Assembly: GCF_010894405.1 (NCBI RefSeq)
Contig: NZ_JAAIYA010000024.1
Span: forward strand, 1-64,000
Length of the DNA: 64,000 bases
Source: Pyxidicoccus caerfyrddinensis
Lineage (GTDB): Bacteria > Myxococcota > Myxococcia > Myxococcales > Myxococcaceae
Direction of reading: 5' to 3'
The position numbers and the translations under genes are program-made. Below the pieces are notes generated by a model, which made no database searches, was not told the origin of the DNA, and saw only the letters and a program-made list of their open reading frames with translations. Positions 42,810 through 51,465 of the stretch are shown one piece after another (within the stretch, counting starts at the first letter, position 1; every line of letters starts with the position of its first letter).

Positions 42810-44099
42810 CTACTTCGCTTCGGCCAGGCGTGCCCACACCGCGGCGGCGGCCTCGCGGGCCTGCTCCGCCACCACCGTGGGATTCACCGACAGCGGCCGG
42901 CGCGCCCACATGCGCCAGACGCCGTCCACCATGACGGCCTCCACGTGGCGGCTGCCCAGGCCGAACACCACGTGCCACGCCAGGTTCTCCGCGGTGAGCG
43001 GCGTGGCCGGCAGGTAGTCCAGGATGAGCAGGTCCGCCAGCGCGCCCTCGCGCATGGGGCCCACCGGCGTCTCGAAGAGCTGCGACACCAGCCGGTGGCC
43101 GTTGGCGAGGTAGCGCAGCACGTCGATGGGCTGCCCCGCCTCGCGCGAGCGCAGGTACGCCGCCTGCGCCTCCGCGAAGAGGTCCGCGGACACGGCGTCC
43201 ACGCCCAGCGTGGCGCGGTGGCCGAACTTCAGCGCGGGCGCGTAGCCTACCTCCAGCCCCTGGTTGGAGCGCGGCGTGTGGACAATCCACGCGCCGGTGG
43301 CAATCACCTGCGCCAGGTCCGCCCACTCCAGGTGGCCCACGTGCGCCAGTTGGCTCTTCGGGGACAGCAGGCCCGCCTCCAGCAGCCGGGCCACGGGCGA
43401 GGCGCCGTAGCGCTCCGTGGAGAGGCGCTCGTCCAGCGGGTCCTCGGCGAGCGGCAGGTGCAGCCCGGCGTTGCCCAGCGTCTTCAGCGCCTCGGCTAGG
43501 CCTTGCAGGCCGTCCGGCCCCAGCGTGAAGCAGGGCCCCGCGCCCACCTGCCCGCGGAAGCGGCCCTTGGCCTTCTTCGCGAAGGAGACTGTCTCTTCCA
43601 GGCCCTCCTCGCGGCCCAAAGCGCCCAGCCGGTCCGACACCGCGTAGGACAGCACGCCGCGCACGCCCACTTCATGGAGCCCGCGCGCCAGCCGCACCAG
43701 CGAGCCCGACACGGCCTTGGGCGAGGAGTGCAAGTCACAGACGGTGGTGGTGCCGCACTGGAGGGCCTCCAGCCCGCCCGCGGTTCCGGCCACCTGCACC
43801 GCGTCCAAATCCAGCGCGCTCTCGTAGGGCCAGAGCACCTTCTCGAGGAGGTCCTGGTACGTCTCCAGCGTGGGGTGCGGCATGCCGCGGCCGAGCACCG
43901 CGTGCAGGCGGTGGTGCGCGCTGACGAGCCCCGGGAAGACGAGCTTGCCGGAGAGGGCCACGACTTCGTCGTCAGGAGCGGGCGTGAGGTCCGGCCCGCG
44001 AGCGACGATGCGCTCTCCTTCGATTCTCAGGTCCACGCGCTCGACGTGCGCGGGTTCCAGCTCGACGACGTAACCACCCTTGAGGACGGTGCCCAACAT
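42810..44099 (-). CDS. Amidohydrolase, SsnA-like
   Basis: The 429-residue protein is a metal-dependent amidohydrolase: VFPGLVSAHHRLHAVLGRGM with the first metal His cluster, GTTTVCDLHSSP, SGSLVRLARGLHEVGVRGVL, LAHVGHLEWADL, VHTPRSNQGLEVGYAP and TLGVDAVSADLF with a late Asp. The layout and the LHSSP...GSL region match SsnA, a putative aminohydrolase linked in other bacteria to selenium-dependent metabolism. Substrate is unknown. It is the first gene of a two-gene unit with the TGA-containing peroxiredoxin. The SsnA link is by recall of motifs, and a plain chlorohydrolase/cytosine-deaminase-type role is possible. Confidence 0.78.
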   Translation of the reverse strand: MLGTVLKGGYVVELEPAHVERVDLRIEGERIVARGPDLTPAPDDEVVALSGKLVFPGLVSAHHRLHAVLGRGMPHPTLETYQDLLEKVLWPYESALDLDAVQVAGTAGGLEALQCGTTTVCDLHSSPKAVSGSLVRLARGLHEVGVRGVLSYAVSDRLGALGREEGLEETVSFAKKAKGRFRGQVGAGPCFTLGPDGLQGLAEALKTLGNAGLHLPLAEDPLDERLSTERYGASPVARLLEAGLLSPKSQLAHVGHLEWADLAQVIATGAWIVHTPRSNQGLEVGYAPALKFGHRATLGVDAVSADLFAEAQAAYLRSREAGQPIDVLRYLANGHRLVSQLFETPVGPMREGALADLLILDYLPATPLTAENLAWHVVFGLGSRHVEAVMVDGVWRMWARRPLSVNPTVVAEQAREAAAAVWARLAEAK

Positions 44100-44164
44100 C
44101 CCTCCGGTCGCAGCGTGTGCGTGTCAGGGGCCCTCCTCCCGTGGGCCAGGAAACGGGCCAGAGG

Positions 44165-44614
44165 TTAGCACTCCCGTCCAATTGCGCGAGCCAGCAGGTA
44201 GAGCACCCACACCCCACGTAATGACCACAACACTGTGCGCAGCCAGTTGGAGGAGACCAGCCGGCGGTGCGCCTCCGGGTCGAAGCCGCCCCGGAGCGCC
44301 TCATGCTTCGGCACCTGGAGGAAGAAGGTGGACCCCCAGATGGCGAGAACGGCCACGAGCCCCGCCCACGCCATCCACGCGGGCACGCCCGGCGGCAGGG
44401 GCCGGAAGACGAGCCACACGGCGGTCGCCAGCTCGACGAGCATGGGGCCGCCCACCACCCAGGTGATTCGCCGGGCGTGCTCTACGGCATAGGTAGGGAA
44501 GCTGGCGGCGCCCACCCGGGCGAAGAGCGGGTAATGCACCCCCTGGATGACGGCGATGACGCCCACCATGAAGAGGGTGGACGCCGCGTGCGAGAGCCAC
44601 AGCAGCCTGTCCAT
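44165..44614 (-). CDS. Four-helix integral membrane protein, unknown function
   Basis: The 149-residue protein has four hydrophobic segments: residues about 5-25 (AASTLFMVGVIAVIQGVHY), 48-68, 78-100 and 125-145. Between helices 3 and 4 a polar loop has EALRGGFDPEAHRRLVSSNW. I recognise the general style of small DUF membrane proteins but not a named family. The ATG at 44614 begins at the first helix. It lies upstream of, and in the same direction as, the amidohydrolase/peroxiredoxin unit, separated by 65 bp. Confidence 0.7.
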   Translation of the reverse strand: MDRLLWLSHAASTLFMVGVIAVIQGVHYPLFARVGAASFPTYAVEHARRITWVVGGPMLVELATAVWLVFRPLPPGVPAWMAWAGLVAVLAIWGSTFFLQVPKHEALRGGFDPEAHRRLVSSNWLRTVLWSLRGVWVLYLLARAIGREC

Positions 44615-44784
44615 GCCCGCCTCCTCTCCACGACACCGAACCTCCCAGGGTGGGCTTCAGTCGGGAGCAGGGCAAGTTTCCACGAGAAGTCCCGTACGGG
44701 AATGTCGTGAAGGCCGGGCGAGCGGCCAGCGTGCGCGACAGGAGCAGGACGCGGGTGGGTTCCTACACATAGACTGCCACCACC

Positions 44785-46926
44785 TTGGAGCCGGAGCAGA
44801 ACCCCTACTGGATGGGCCGCTACCGACTGTCCGCGCGCATCGCGACAGGCGGCATGGCGGAGGTGTATCTCGGGCGGCGCATCGACGAGGACGGGACGCG
44901 CGGGCCGGCGGTGGCCGTGAAGCGGCTGATGCCGCACCTGGCCTCGGACCGACGCGTCGTGCAGATGTTCCTCAACGAGGCGCGCATCACCGCGCAGGTG
45001 CGGCACCCCAACGTCGTCACGATTCTGGAACTCGGGATGGAGGGCACCGAGCCCTTCATCGCCATGGAGCTTCTGGAGGGGCGCTCGTTCGCGGAGCTGC
45101 GCCAGGAGGCCGCGGAGCACGGCCAGCGCGTGCCGCTGGGAATCACGTTGCGCGTGCTGGTGGATGCGTGCCGCGGGCTGGACGCCGCGCACCGCGTCGT
45201 GGACGAGGCGGGCCGGCCGCTGCGCATCGTCCACCGCGACTTCACGCCGGACAACATCCACGTGGGCGTCAACGGCGCGGTGAAGGTCATCGACTTCGGC
45301 ATCGCCAAGGCGGACGCGCTCGGCAGTGGCACGGAGCCCGGCGTGCTGAAGGGGAAGTTCTTCTACATGTCGCCGGAGATGATCGCCGGCAAGCAGGTGG
45401 ACCACCGCGCGGACCTGTTCGCCGCGGGCGTCATGCTCTACGAGCAGCTCTGCGGCCGGCGCCCCTTCACGGGCCTGACGGCGGAGGAGGTGCTGGGGCG
45501 CATCGCGGAAGGGCGCCCGAAGCCGCCCACCGCCTTCGACCCGTCCGTGCCCGCGGCGCTGGAGTTGGTGTGCCTCACCGCGCTGGCGAGGGACCCGGCC
45601 GCGCGCTTCGACAGCCTCGAGTCCTTCATCGACGCGATGGAGGCCATTGGCGGCGCGGCGGAGGTGGCCACACACGAGCAGCTCGCCGCGTACGTGGACA
45701 CCCTCTTCCCGCCCGACAGCGACTCGAAGCGGCAGGCCCTGCGCCGTGCCCGGCTCGCGGACCCGTCGCATGGGGGCACGCCTCCGGGCATCAAGCGGCC
45801 GCAGTCCTGGCTGGGAGACCCGGCGCCCGGCTCCGAGCAGGGAGCGCCCGCGCACGGGGCGGGTGAGCTGGCACCGCCGCTGCCGCAGCAGGGCACGCCG
45901 GGCGCGAATGCCAGCCCGGCGCCAACGGGCGTGTCGCGGGCGGCGCCCGATTCCCATGTGACGAAGGGAGCCTCCACCGGCCGGAAGCCCTCGCGGTGGG
46001 GCGCCATCCTCGCGGCGGTGCTGGTGCTGGGCGGGCTCGGCGGCGGTGCGGCGTGGTACCGCATGCGCCCGACGCTGCCTCCCGCCGAGCGGCTGGCGAA
46101 GGCCGAGGCCGCCTCCACCCCTGAGGCGAAGGTGTCCGCGCTGGACGGGCTGGGCGCGGACGCGCGCGCGACAGCCGCGGAGCTGGCGCGGGCCGGCGCC
46201 GTGCTGATGGCGGCGGGGGCCCCTGCGAAGGCGCTGGAGCTCTCGGAGGTCTACACCACCCGCTTCCCGAAGGACGTGGAGGCGCACCTGCTCGAAGCGC
46301 GCGCCGCCACGGAGCTGCTCCTGGGCAAGCGGGCCGAGCGCGCCATCGACGATGCCACCGCGCTGGCGCCGAAGGACCTCCGTCCCCTGCTCGCGCTGGC
46401 GGAGCTGCGCGAGCGACAGGGCGACGTGCCGGGAGCCCTGGCCGCGCTGGCGAAGGCGTACGCGCTGAAGCCGCGCTCCGCCGAGGTGACGCCGCGCTAC
46501 GGGCGCCTCCTCTCCCAGAGCGGACGGCTGGACGAGGCCGCCACCGTGCTGGCCGCGTGGACGCGCGAGAATGACGACGACGCGCGGTGCATCGCCGAGC
46601 TGGGCTTCGTGCGCTTCCGCCAGCAGCGCGTGGACGAGGCCGCCAGCCTCCTCAAGCGCGCCATTCGCAAGGACGCGCGGCTGTCCGTGGCGCACTACTA
46701 CCTGGGCACCGTCCTCTTCCGTCAGGGAGACACCTCGGGCGCCGAGCGCGCCTACCAGGAGGCGGACCGGCTGGCGCCGGAGGACCCGCGCGCCCTCACC
46801 GCCCGCTGCCAGCTCCACGCCCACACGGGCAACGCGGCCGCAGTGGACGAGGTGAAGCGCGCGCTGGCGGAGCGCTTCCCCGAGCGCGCGAGTGTCCTCG
46901 CGACGGAGTGCTCGACGGGGAAGTGA
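44785..46926 (+). CDS. Ser/Thr protein kinase with TPR-like extracytoplasmic tail
   Basis: The kinase domain (about residues 12-275) has the glycine loop IATGGMAEVYLG, VAVKRLM with the ATP Lys, HRDFTPDNIHV with the catalytic Asp, DFGIAK, and MSPEMIAGKQVDHRADLFAAGV. A Pro/Ala/Gly-rich linker (about 310-400) leads to one membrane helix (about 408-428, AILAAVLVLGGLGGGAAW), and residues 430-713 are TPR-like repeats outside the membrane. The start is a TTG at 44785 or an ATG at 44812. Myxobacteria carry many such kinases. Its target is unknown. Confidence 0.87.
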   Translation: MEPEQNPYWMGRYRLSARIATGGMAEVYLGRRIDEDGTRGPAVAVKRLMPHLASDRRVVQMFLNEARITAQVRHPNVVTILELGMEGTEPFIAMELLEGRSFAELRQEAAEHGQRVPLGITLRVLVDACRGLDAAHRVVDEAGRPLRIVHRDFTPDNIHVGVNGAVKVIDFGIAKADALGSGTEPGVLKGKFFYMSPEMIAGKQVDHRADLFAAGVMLYEQLCGRRPFTGLTAEEVLGRIAEGRPKPPTAFDPSVPAALELVCLTALARDPAARFDSLESFIDAMEAIGGAAEVATHEQLAAYVDTLFPPDSDSKRQALRRARLADPSHGGTPPGIKRPQSWLGDPAPGSEQGAPAHGAGELAPPLPQQGTPGANASPAPTGVSRAAPDSHVTKGASTGRKPSRWGAILAAVLVLGGLGGGAAWYRMRPTLPPAERLAKAEAASTPEAKVSALDGLGADARATAAELARAGAVLMAAGAPAKALELSEVYTTRFPKDVEAHLLEARAATELLLGKRAERAIDDATALAPKDLRPLLALAELRERQGDVPGALAALAKAYALKPRSAEVTPRYGRLLSQSGRLDEAATVLAAWTRENDDDARCIAELGFVRFRQQRVDEAASLLKRAIRKDARLSVAHYYLGTVLFRQGDTSGAERAYQEADRLAPEDPRALTARCQLHAHTGNAAAVDEVKRALAERFPERASVLATECSTGK

Positions 46927-46932
46927 GCGCGG

Positions 46933-47160
46933 CTACCCGCCCCCGGGCCGCACGACGATGGGCTCCACGACTTCCACCACCAGGGCCCCGGGCGGCACGC
47001 CTTGCCGCTCCGCGCACTCGCGGACCGCGCCCCTGTCGGAGGCAGCGCTGACTCCCACGACGCCGCGGCTGCGTAGCTCGCCCGCGTCCAGGGTGGAGAG
47101 GCTTGAGGCCACCGCGCTCCCCATGCCCCCCATCACCGGGATATAAGCCCCGACCGACAT
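46933..47160 (-). CDS. Possible small protein, 75 residues
   Basis: From an ATG at 47160 the frame reads MSVGAYIPVMGGMGSAVASS, then a soluble alpha/beta sequence ending VVEVVEPIVVRPGGG. Composition looks protein-like, but no ribosome-binding site or known family is visible. The start overlaps the methyltransferase start on the other strand. It could mark the chromosomal side of the defence island border. Confidence 0.4.
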   Translation of the reverse strand: MSVGAYIPVMGGMGSAVASSLSTLDAGELRSRGVVGVSAASDRGAVRECAERQGVPPGALVVEVVEPIVVRPGGG

Positions 47161-48682
47161 GGCATCGGGATTCAGGGACAAGTGGGCGAGAGTTAGAGAG
47201 GGGAAAGCCCCTAGAGTGCTGGATCTCTTCTCCGGGTGTGGGGGACTCACACTCGGATTCGTTAGCGCGGGCTGCGCCAGCATTGGAGGCATCGAAATCG
47301 ACAGGGACGCCTCCCGCTCCCATGCGCTGAACTTTCACCCCCAGAAGGACGGCTCTCCCGACGAACGGCACGCCTGGCCCAAGGACATCCTCAAGCTGCC
47401 CCCTCGCGAGCTTCTCAAGGAACTTGAGGCCCGCTCAGCGGAGAAGGGCGTCGACCTCATTGTTGGTGGTCCCCCGTGCCCTGCCTACACACGGGTAGGC
47501 CGAGCCAAGCTACGCGAGGTGTACCGGGACCCGCGGGCGTTCAAGAACGATCCCCGGGCCACCCTGTACGTCCAGTACCTTGAGTACGTCCGAGCCCTCA
47601 AGCCGCTGGCCTTGGTGATGGAGAACGTCCCGGAGATCCTCAACTGGGGTGGACACAACCTGGGTGAGGAGATCTGCGAGTCACTGGAGGATATGGGGTA
47701 TCGGTGCGCCTATACCCTCCTGAACGCTGCCAACCATGGCGTGCCGCAGATGCGGGAGCGATTCTTCTTGATGGCCATCCATCACACGGTCGGCGGAGAA
47801 CCTGCTTTCCCGAAGCCGACGCGCAAGGTGCTCTTCCCTCCGGGCTACAAAGGCACTCGCAACTTCGCACTGCACAATGTTCTGCGGGACGGGCAGGGGA
47901 AGGAAGGTTCCAGGTACGTACATCCTCCCGTACCAGACGAGGATGCTCCTCCTCCGGTGACAGCGCAGCAGGCGCTGGCAGACCTTCCTCCACTCTTGGA
48001 CCACACCCGTGGACTGGATCGGCGTGGCCCCCGCAGCCTTGATGGGGATCTGTCGTACGGAGAAACACCACCCAGTGACTATGCGCTCTTCATGCGCAGA
48101 TGGCCGCGATTCTCCTCCGATAGCCGGTTGAGGGACCACGTCACGCGCTGCCTGACCGAAAGGGACTATCGCCTCTTCGCCAAGATGGCCCCTGGAGACG
48201 ACTACCCCAAGGCGCATGCTCTCGCGACTTCGCTGTTCGACAAGGAAGTGGAGAGGCTCCGAAGAGCTGAATCCTCTCCCTGTGAGGGAACGCGCGAATA
48301 CGAGCAACTGCGCGCCAGCTTCATTCCGCCCTATAATCCAGGAAAGTTCCCCAACAAGTGGCGCAAGATGGAATCCGATGCACCTGCGCGGACCCTGATG
48401 GCCCATCTTGGCAAGGACACGTACAGTCATATCCACTACGACTCAGAGCAGAAGCGTGTAATTTCGGTCAGGGAAGCAGCGCGGCTCCAGTCCTTCCCGG
48501 ACGGCTTCCGCTTCTCGGGGAAGATGAATGCTGCCTTCAGGCAGGTTGGCAACAGCGTCCCCCCGCTCCTGGCATGGGCCATCGCAGATGACCTGCTTCG
48601 CTGCCTGGGAGCTGCTGGCAGGGTTCCCTTTCGGGATCCGTCGCATGCGCTCGGTACATCAGTACCGGCCAGGGTCGCCTGA
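47159..48682 (+). CDS. DNA (cytosine-5) methyltransferase
   Basis: Adds a methyl group to C5 of cytosine in a specific DNA sequence. The 507-residue protein has motif I (RVLDLFSGCGGLTLGF), motif IV with the catalytic Cys (VGGPPCPAYTRVGR), motif VI (VMENVPEIL), motif VIII (GVPQMRERFFL), a target-recognition region (about residues 225-395) and motifs IX-X (ESDAPARTLMAHLG, RLQSFPDGF, QVGNSVPPLLAWAI). It heads the plus-strand defence operon, lacks an obvious ribosome site, and has GC about 10 points below the chromosome. It probably marks host DNA as self. Confidence 0.93.
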   Translation: MASGFRDKWARVREGKAPRVLDLFSGCGGLTLGFVSAGCASIGGIEIDRDASRSHALNFHPQKDGSPDERHAWPKDILKLPPRELLKELEARSAEKGVDLIVGGPPCPAYTRVGRAKLREVYRDPRAFKNDPRATLYVQYLEYVRALKPLALVMENVPEILNWGGHNLGEEICESLEDMGYRCAYTLLNAANHGVPQMRERFFLMAIHHTVGGEPAFPKPTRKVLFPPGYKGTRNFALHNVLRDGQGKEGSRYVHPPVPDEDAPPPVTAQQALADLPPLLDHTRGLDRRGPRSLDGDLSYGETPPSDYALFMRRWPRFSSDSRLRDHVTRCLTERDYRLFAKMAPGDDYPKAHALATSLFDKEVERLRRAESSPCEGTREYEQLRASFIPPYNPGKFPNKWRKMESDAPARTLMAHLGKDTYSHIHYDSEQKRVISVREAARLQSFPDGFRFSGKMNAAFRQVGNSVPPLLAWAIADDLLRCLGAAGRVPFRDPSHALGTSVPARVA

Positions 48683-48730
48683 GCCAAGCGGTGCCGATCG
48701 CTAAACATTGCAGGGCCAGAGGTGGTGTTC

Positions 48731-51457
48731 ATGAAGCCCGAGCCTGAAAGACGCTTCTTCGTCTTGAGAGAGTTGCAGTCATCCGAACTCGGATGGTTCG
48801 CTGAAGTCAGGCGCCAAAGGCGTGAAACAGCGCGGCAGCGCGGCATCAACTTCAACTCCAGCGTCATCCGCAAACTCTTCCCAGAGGGCATTCCAGGCGA
48901 GAGCATCGCCGTTATCTCCCGGCGTAACTCTGACGGGATAGTGACCCAACGACCTCTGAAACTCCAGCAGAAGAACTGGCGGCTTGTTGGAGATCAGGTT
49001 GAAGGCGAGAGACTGGGCTCCGTATATGCGGGAGACTACTTATGGGCTCTCATTGCCGTCGGCTCAAGCTCGACAGTGGAAATGACCTGGGACGTCGTCA
49101 GCCGCCAGCAGGAGCCTGAAAAGCACGAGGCCCTGCGCAAGCTCTGTGCGACCGAGCTCCCCCAGCGAATGGAAGCGTGGGAGGCATCCCACCCGCTGGC
49201 GCTACAACTCCAGGAGGCCGTCGGCTTTTCTGAGAGGAGCAATAGCCTCCGCACAGAGCGCACCTATGACGCGACTCCATTGGAGGTGCCTGCCGCTGCG
49301 GATGATCGCCGGGGAGTCAAGAAGAGCATACGACAGGCATTCAAGCCGCGTGCACGGCTTCTGCAACTGCTAGGCGATCAACTCATAGGGTCGCCACGAC
49401 TCGCAGTGTTCGAGTTGGTGAAGAATGCATATGATGCAGATGCCAGTTCTGTAAAGATATCGCTCTCCGGCTTGGGTACCGACGAAGGGACCATCACGGT
49501 CAGCGACGACGGGCATGGCATGTCGCTGCAAATCATCCGGGACGTCTGGCTCGTCCCGGGCGACGACTATCGCGAACAGCAACGTGCCCAACAGATCCGA
49601 AGCCGGAAACACAAGCGGCTACCACTTGGTGAAAAGGGGGTCGGCCGCTTCGCGGTGCACAAGCTTGGCGACCAGATTCTGCTGACGACACGCGCCAGAA
49701 AACAGAAGGAATGCGCCGTTAGCATTGATTGGCGCGAATTGCTCAAGAGCCATTTCCTGGACCAGGCGCGAGTCAAGGTCACCGAGCGCAAAGCCCGCAT
49801 CTTCAAAGCTCCCGCGACCGGGACGCTGATTCAGATCTCCGCGCTCAGGGAGTCAACCTGGACGAGAAGAGATGTTCGCGAACTTCATCGCCAAGTCACA
49901 TCCATATCATCCCCGTTCGGGAGACATTCCGACAAGTTCCGGGTCAGTCTTGAGGTACCTGATCATCCGGAATGGATCGCTAATCTCCCGGATGCCGAGT
50001 TGTTGCTGCGGAGAGCGCCATGGCGGTTCAAGTTCAAGTTCGACGGCGGAAAGCTCTCCTACTCGTACAACTTCCGCGGGGTGCCTGGAATCAAGGTGGC
50101 CGCGCGCAAGCTGAAGCAGTCACAACCGTTGCAGATCCTTGCTGATCTCGAACCTGACGATCTGGATCCAACGGAGGGGCCTCGCCGGAAGAAGCAGGTG
50201 AAGCTAGTTGCCGACAAGGACACCATTGAAGGCATCGGACCTGTCGAAGGCGAGTTCTACGTTTTTGATCGTGACCGCGACGTGCTGTCCGGGCTCGCCG
50301 ATTCACGCTTGATCGAGCGATATCTCGACCAGAATGGTGGCGTACGCGTCTACCGCGACGGGATCCGGGTCTACAACTACGGTGAGAACGGGGACGACTG
50401 GCTTGGCCTTGACCTGCGGCGGGTCAACACGCCAACCCGGAACATCAGTCGCAACATCATTGTTGGTGTCGTGGATCTGAATCTAGAAGCAAGCCCGGAC
50501 CTTCGCGAAAAGACGAATCGGGAAGGATTCGTCGAGAACGAGGCCTATTCAAGACTCAGGCAGGTTGTCCTAGGAGCACTCTCTGTGTTCGAGGTTGAAC
50601 GCAGGCTGGACAAGCAGCGCCTCCGAGAAGCCACTGGCAAGCCTACCGATTCGCCCAAGGGAGTGGAAACCCCGGTAGCTGAGATTCGCAGAATCGCCAA
50701 GCAGCACGGCATCGGTGACCAGATAGAGCACGCCTTGACTCGCATTGAGTCAGACTACAATACCTTGCGCGACAACTTCTTGAGGGCGGGGCTCTCGCAG
50801 GTGGGCCTTGCAGTTGTCTTCCATGAGATCGAACGTGGTGTAGCAGTCCTGCACAAGTCCATCCAGGGCGGTCAGAGCATAGATCTGCTCAAGGCCCAGA
50901 CAGGTCAACTCCAGCGCATTCTCGAGACTTCAACCCAGTTGTTGAAAAAGGCGGACAAGAAACAGAACTCGCTCCGCCACTTGATAAAGACTGCTCGTGA
51001 CCTGAACCAAGTGCGCTTCCGCCTCCATCAGGTGCGGCTTGTGTGTCCCGCGCTAGAGGAAGGGACTCCGGATGCCGAGGCCATATTTGCTTTCTCATTG
51101 GCCCTGGGCGCGTTGACCAATCTGGTCGACAACGCCATCCATTGGATGCGTGTGGCGCGTCCGGATGATGCGCCAGAAGCCGAGGCTCGCCGCCTCTTCA
51201 TCGACATCGTACCCGACTTTCCGGATGGCCCGGCAGTGGTCATCGCCGACAATGGGACCGGCTTCAGTGATGATCCCCAGCAACTACTCCAACCTTTTTT
51301 CAGTCGAAGGCCCGACGGAATGGGGCTTGGCTTGTATTATGCCAATCTGGTGATGCAACTAAATGAAGGTCTCCTCATGTTTCCCGGGCCGGACGAGTTC
51401 GAGATCCCCCCCGGATTCAACGGCGCCGTCATTGCTCTCGTCTTCAAGAAAGATTGA
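48731..51457 (+). CDS. Double GHKL ATPase: MORC-like N-terminal module plus histidine-kinase-like core
   Basis: The 908-residue protein has a novel N-terminal 160 residues, then a GHKL ATPase module (about 205-500) with FELVKNAYDADASSVKI, SDDGHGMS and EKGVGRFAVHKLG, like HSP90/MORC proteins. A second GHKL module fills residues about 770-905 (LTNLVDNAIHWM, IADNGTGFSD, GMGLGLYYANLVM). Before it, LAVVFHEIERGVAVL resembles a HisKA H-box. ATP-driven dimer closure on DNA is the expected N-terminal action; the C-terminus may autophosphorylate. The ATG at 48731 has GAGG 8 nt upstream. It precedes the receiver-like gene by 8 bp. Confidence 0.85.
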   Translation: MKPEPERRFFVLRELQSSELGWFAEVRRQRRETARQRGINFNSSVIRKLFPEGIPGESIAVISRRNSDGIVTQRPLKLQQKNWRLVGDQVEGERLGSVYAGDYLWALIAVGSSSTVEMTWDVVSRQQEPEKHEALRKLCATELPQRMEAWEASHPLALQLQEAVGFSERSNSLRTERTYDATPLEVPAAADDRRGVKKSIRQAFKPRARLLQLLGDQLIGSPRLAVFELVKNAYDADASSVKISLSGLGTDEGTITVSDDGHGMSLQIIRDVWLVPGDDYREQQRAQQIRSRKHKRLPLGEKGVGRFAVHKLGDQILLTTRARKQKECAVSIDWRELLKSHFLDQARVKVTERKARIFKAPATGTLIQISALRESTWTRRDVRELHRQVTSISSPFGRHSDKFRVSLEVPDHPEWIANLPDAELLLRRAPWRFKFKFDGGKLSYSYNFRGVPGIKVAARKLKQSQPLQILADLEPDDLDPTEGPRRKKQVKLVADKDTIEGIGPVEGEFYVFDRDRDVLSGLADSRLIERYLDQNGGVRVYRDGIRVYNYGENGDDWLGLDLRRVNTPTRNISRNIIVGVVDLNLEASPDLREKTNREGFVENEAYSRLRQVVLGALSVFEVERRLDKQRLREATGKPTDSPKGVETPVAEIRRIAKQHGIGDQIEHALTRIESDYNTLRDNFLRAGLSQVGLAVVFHEIERGVAVLHKSIQGGQSIDLLKAQTGQLQRILETSTQLLKKADKKQNSLRHLIKTARDLNQVRFRLHQVRLVCPALEEGTPDAEAIFAFSLALGALTNLVDNAIHWMRVARPDDAPEAEARRLFIDIVPDFPDGPAVVIADNGTGFSDDPQQLLQPFFSRRPDGMGLGLYYANLVMQLNEGLLMFPGPDEFEIPPGFNGAVIALVFKKD

Positions 51458-51465
51458 CATCCTCC

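Noticed and set aside
47142..47147. TATAAG as -10 of a leaderless methyltransferase transcript
   Set aside because: The position would suit a start about 4 nt before the ATG, but there is no -35 or extended -10, so I did not list it.
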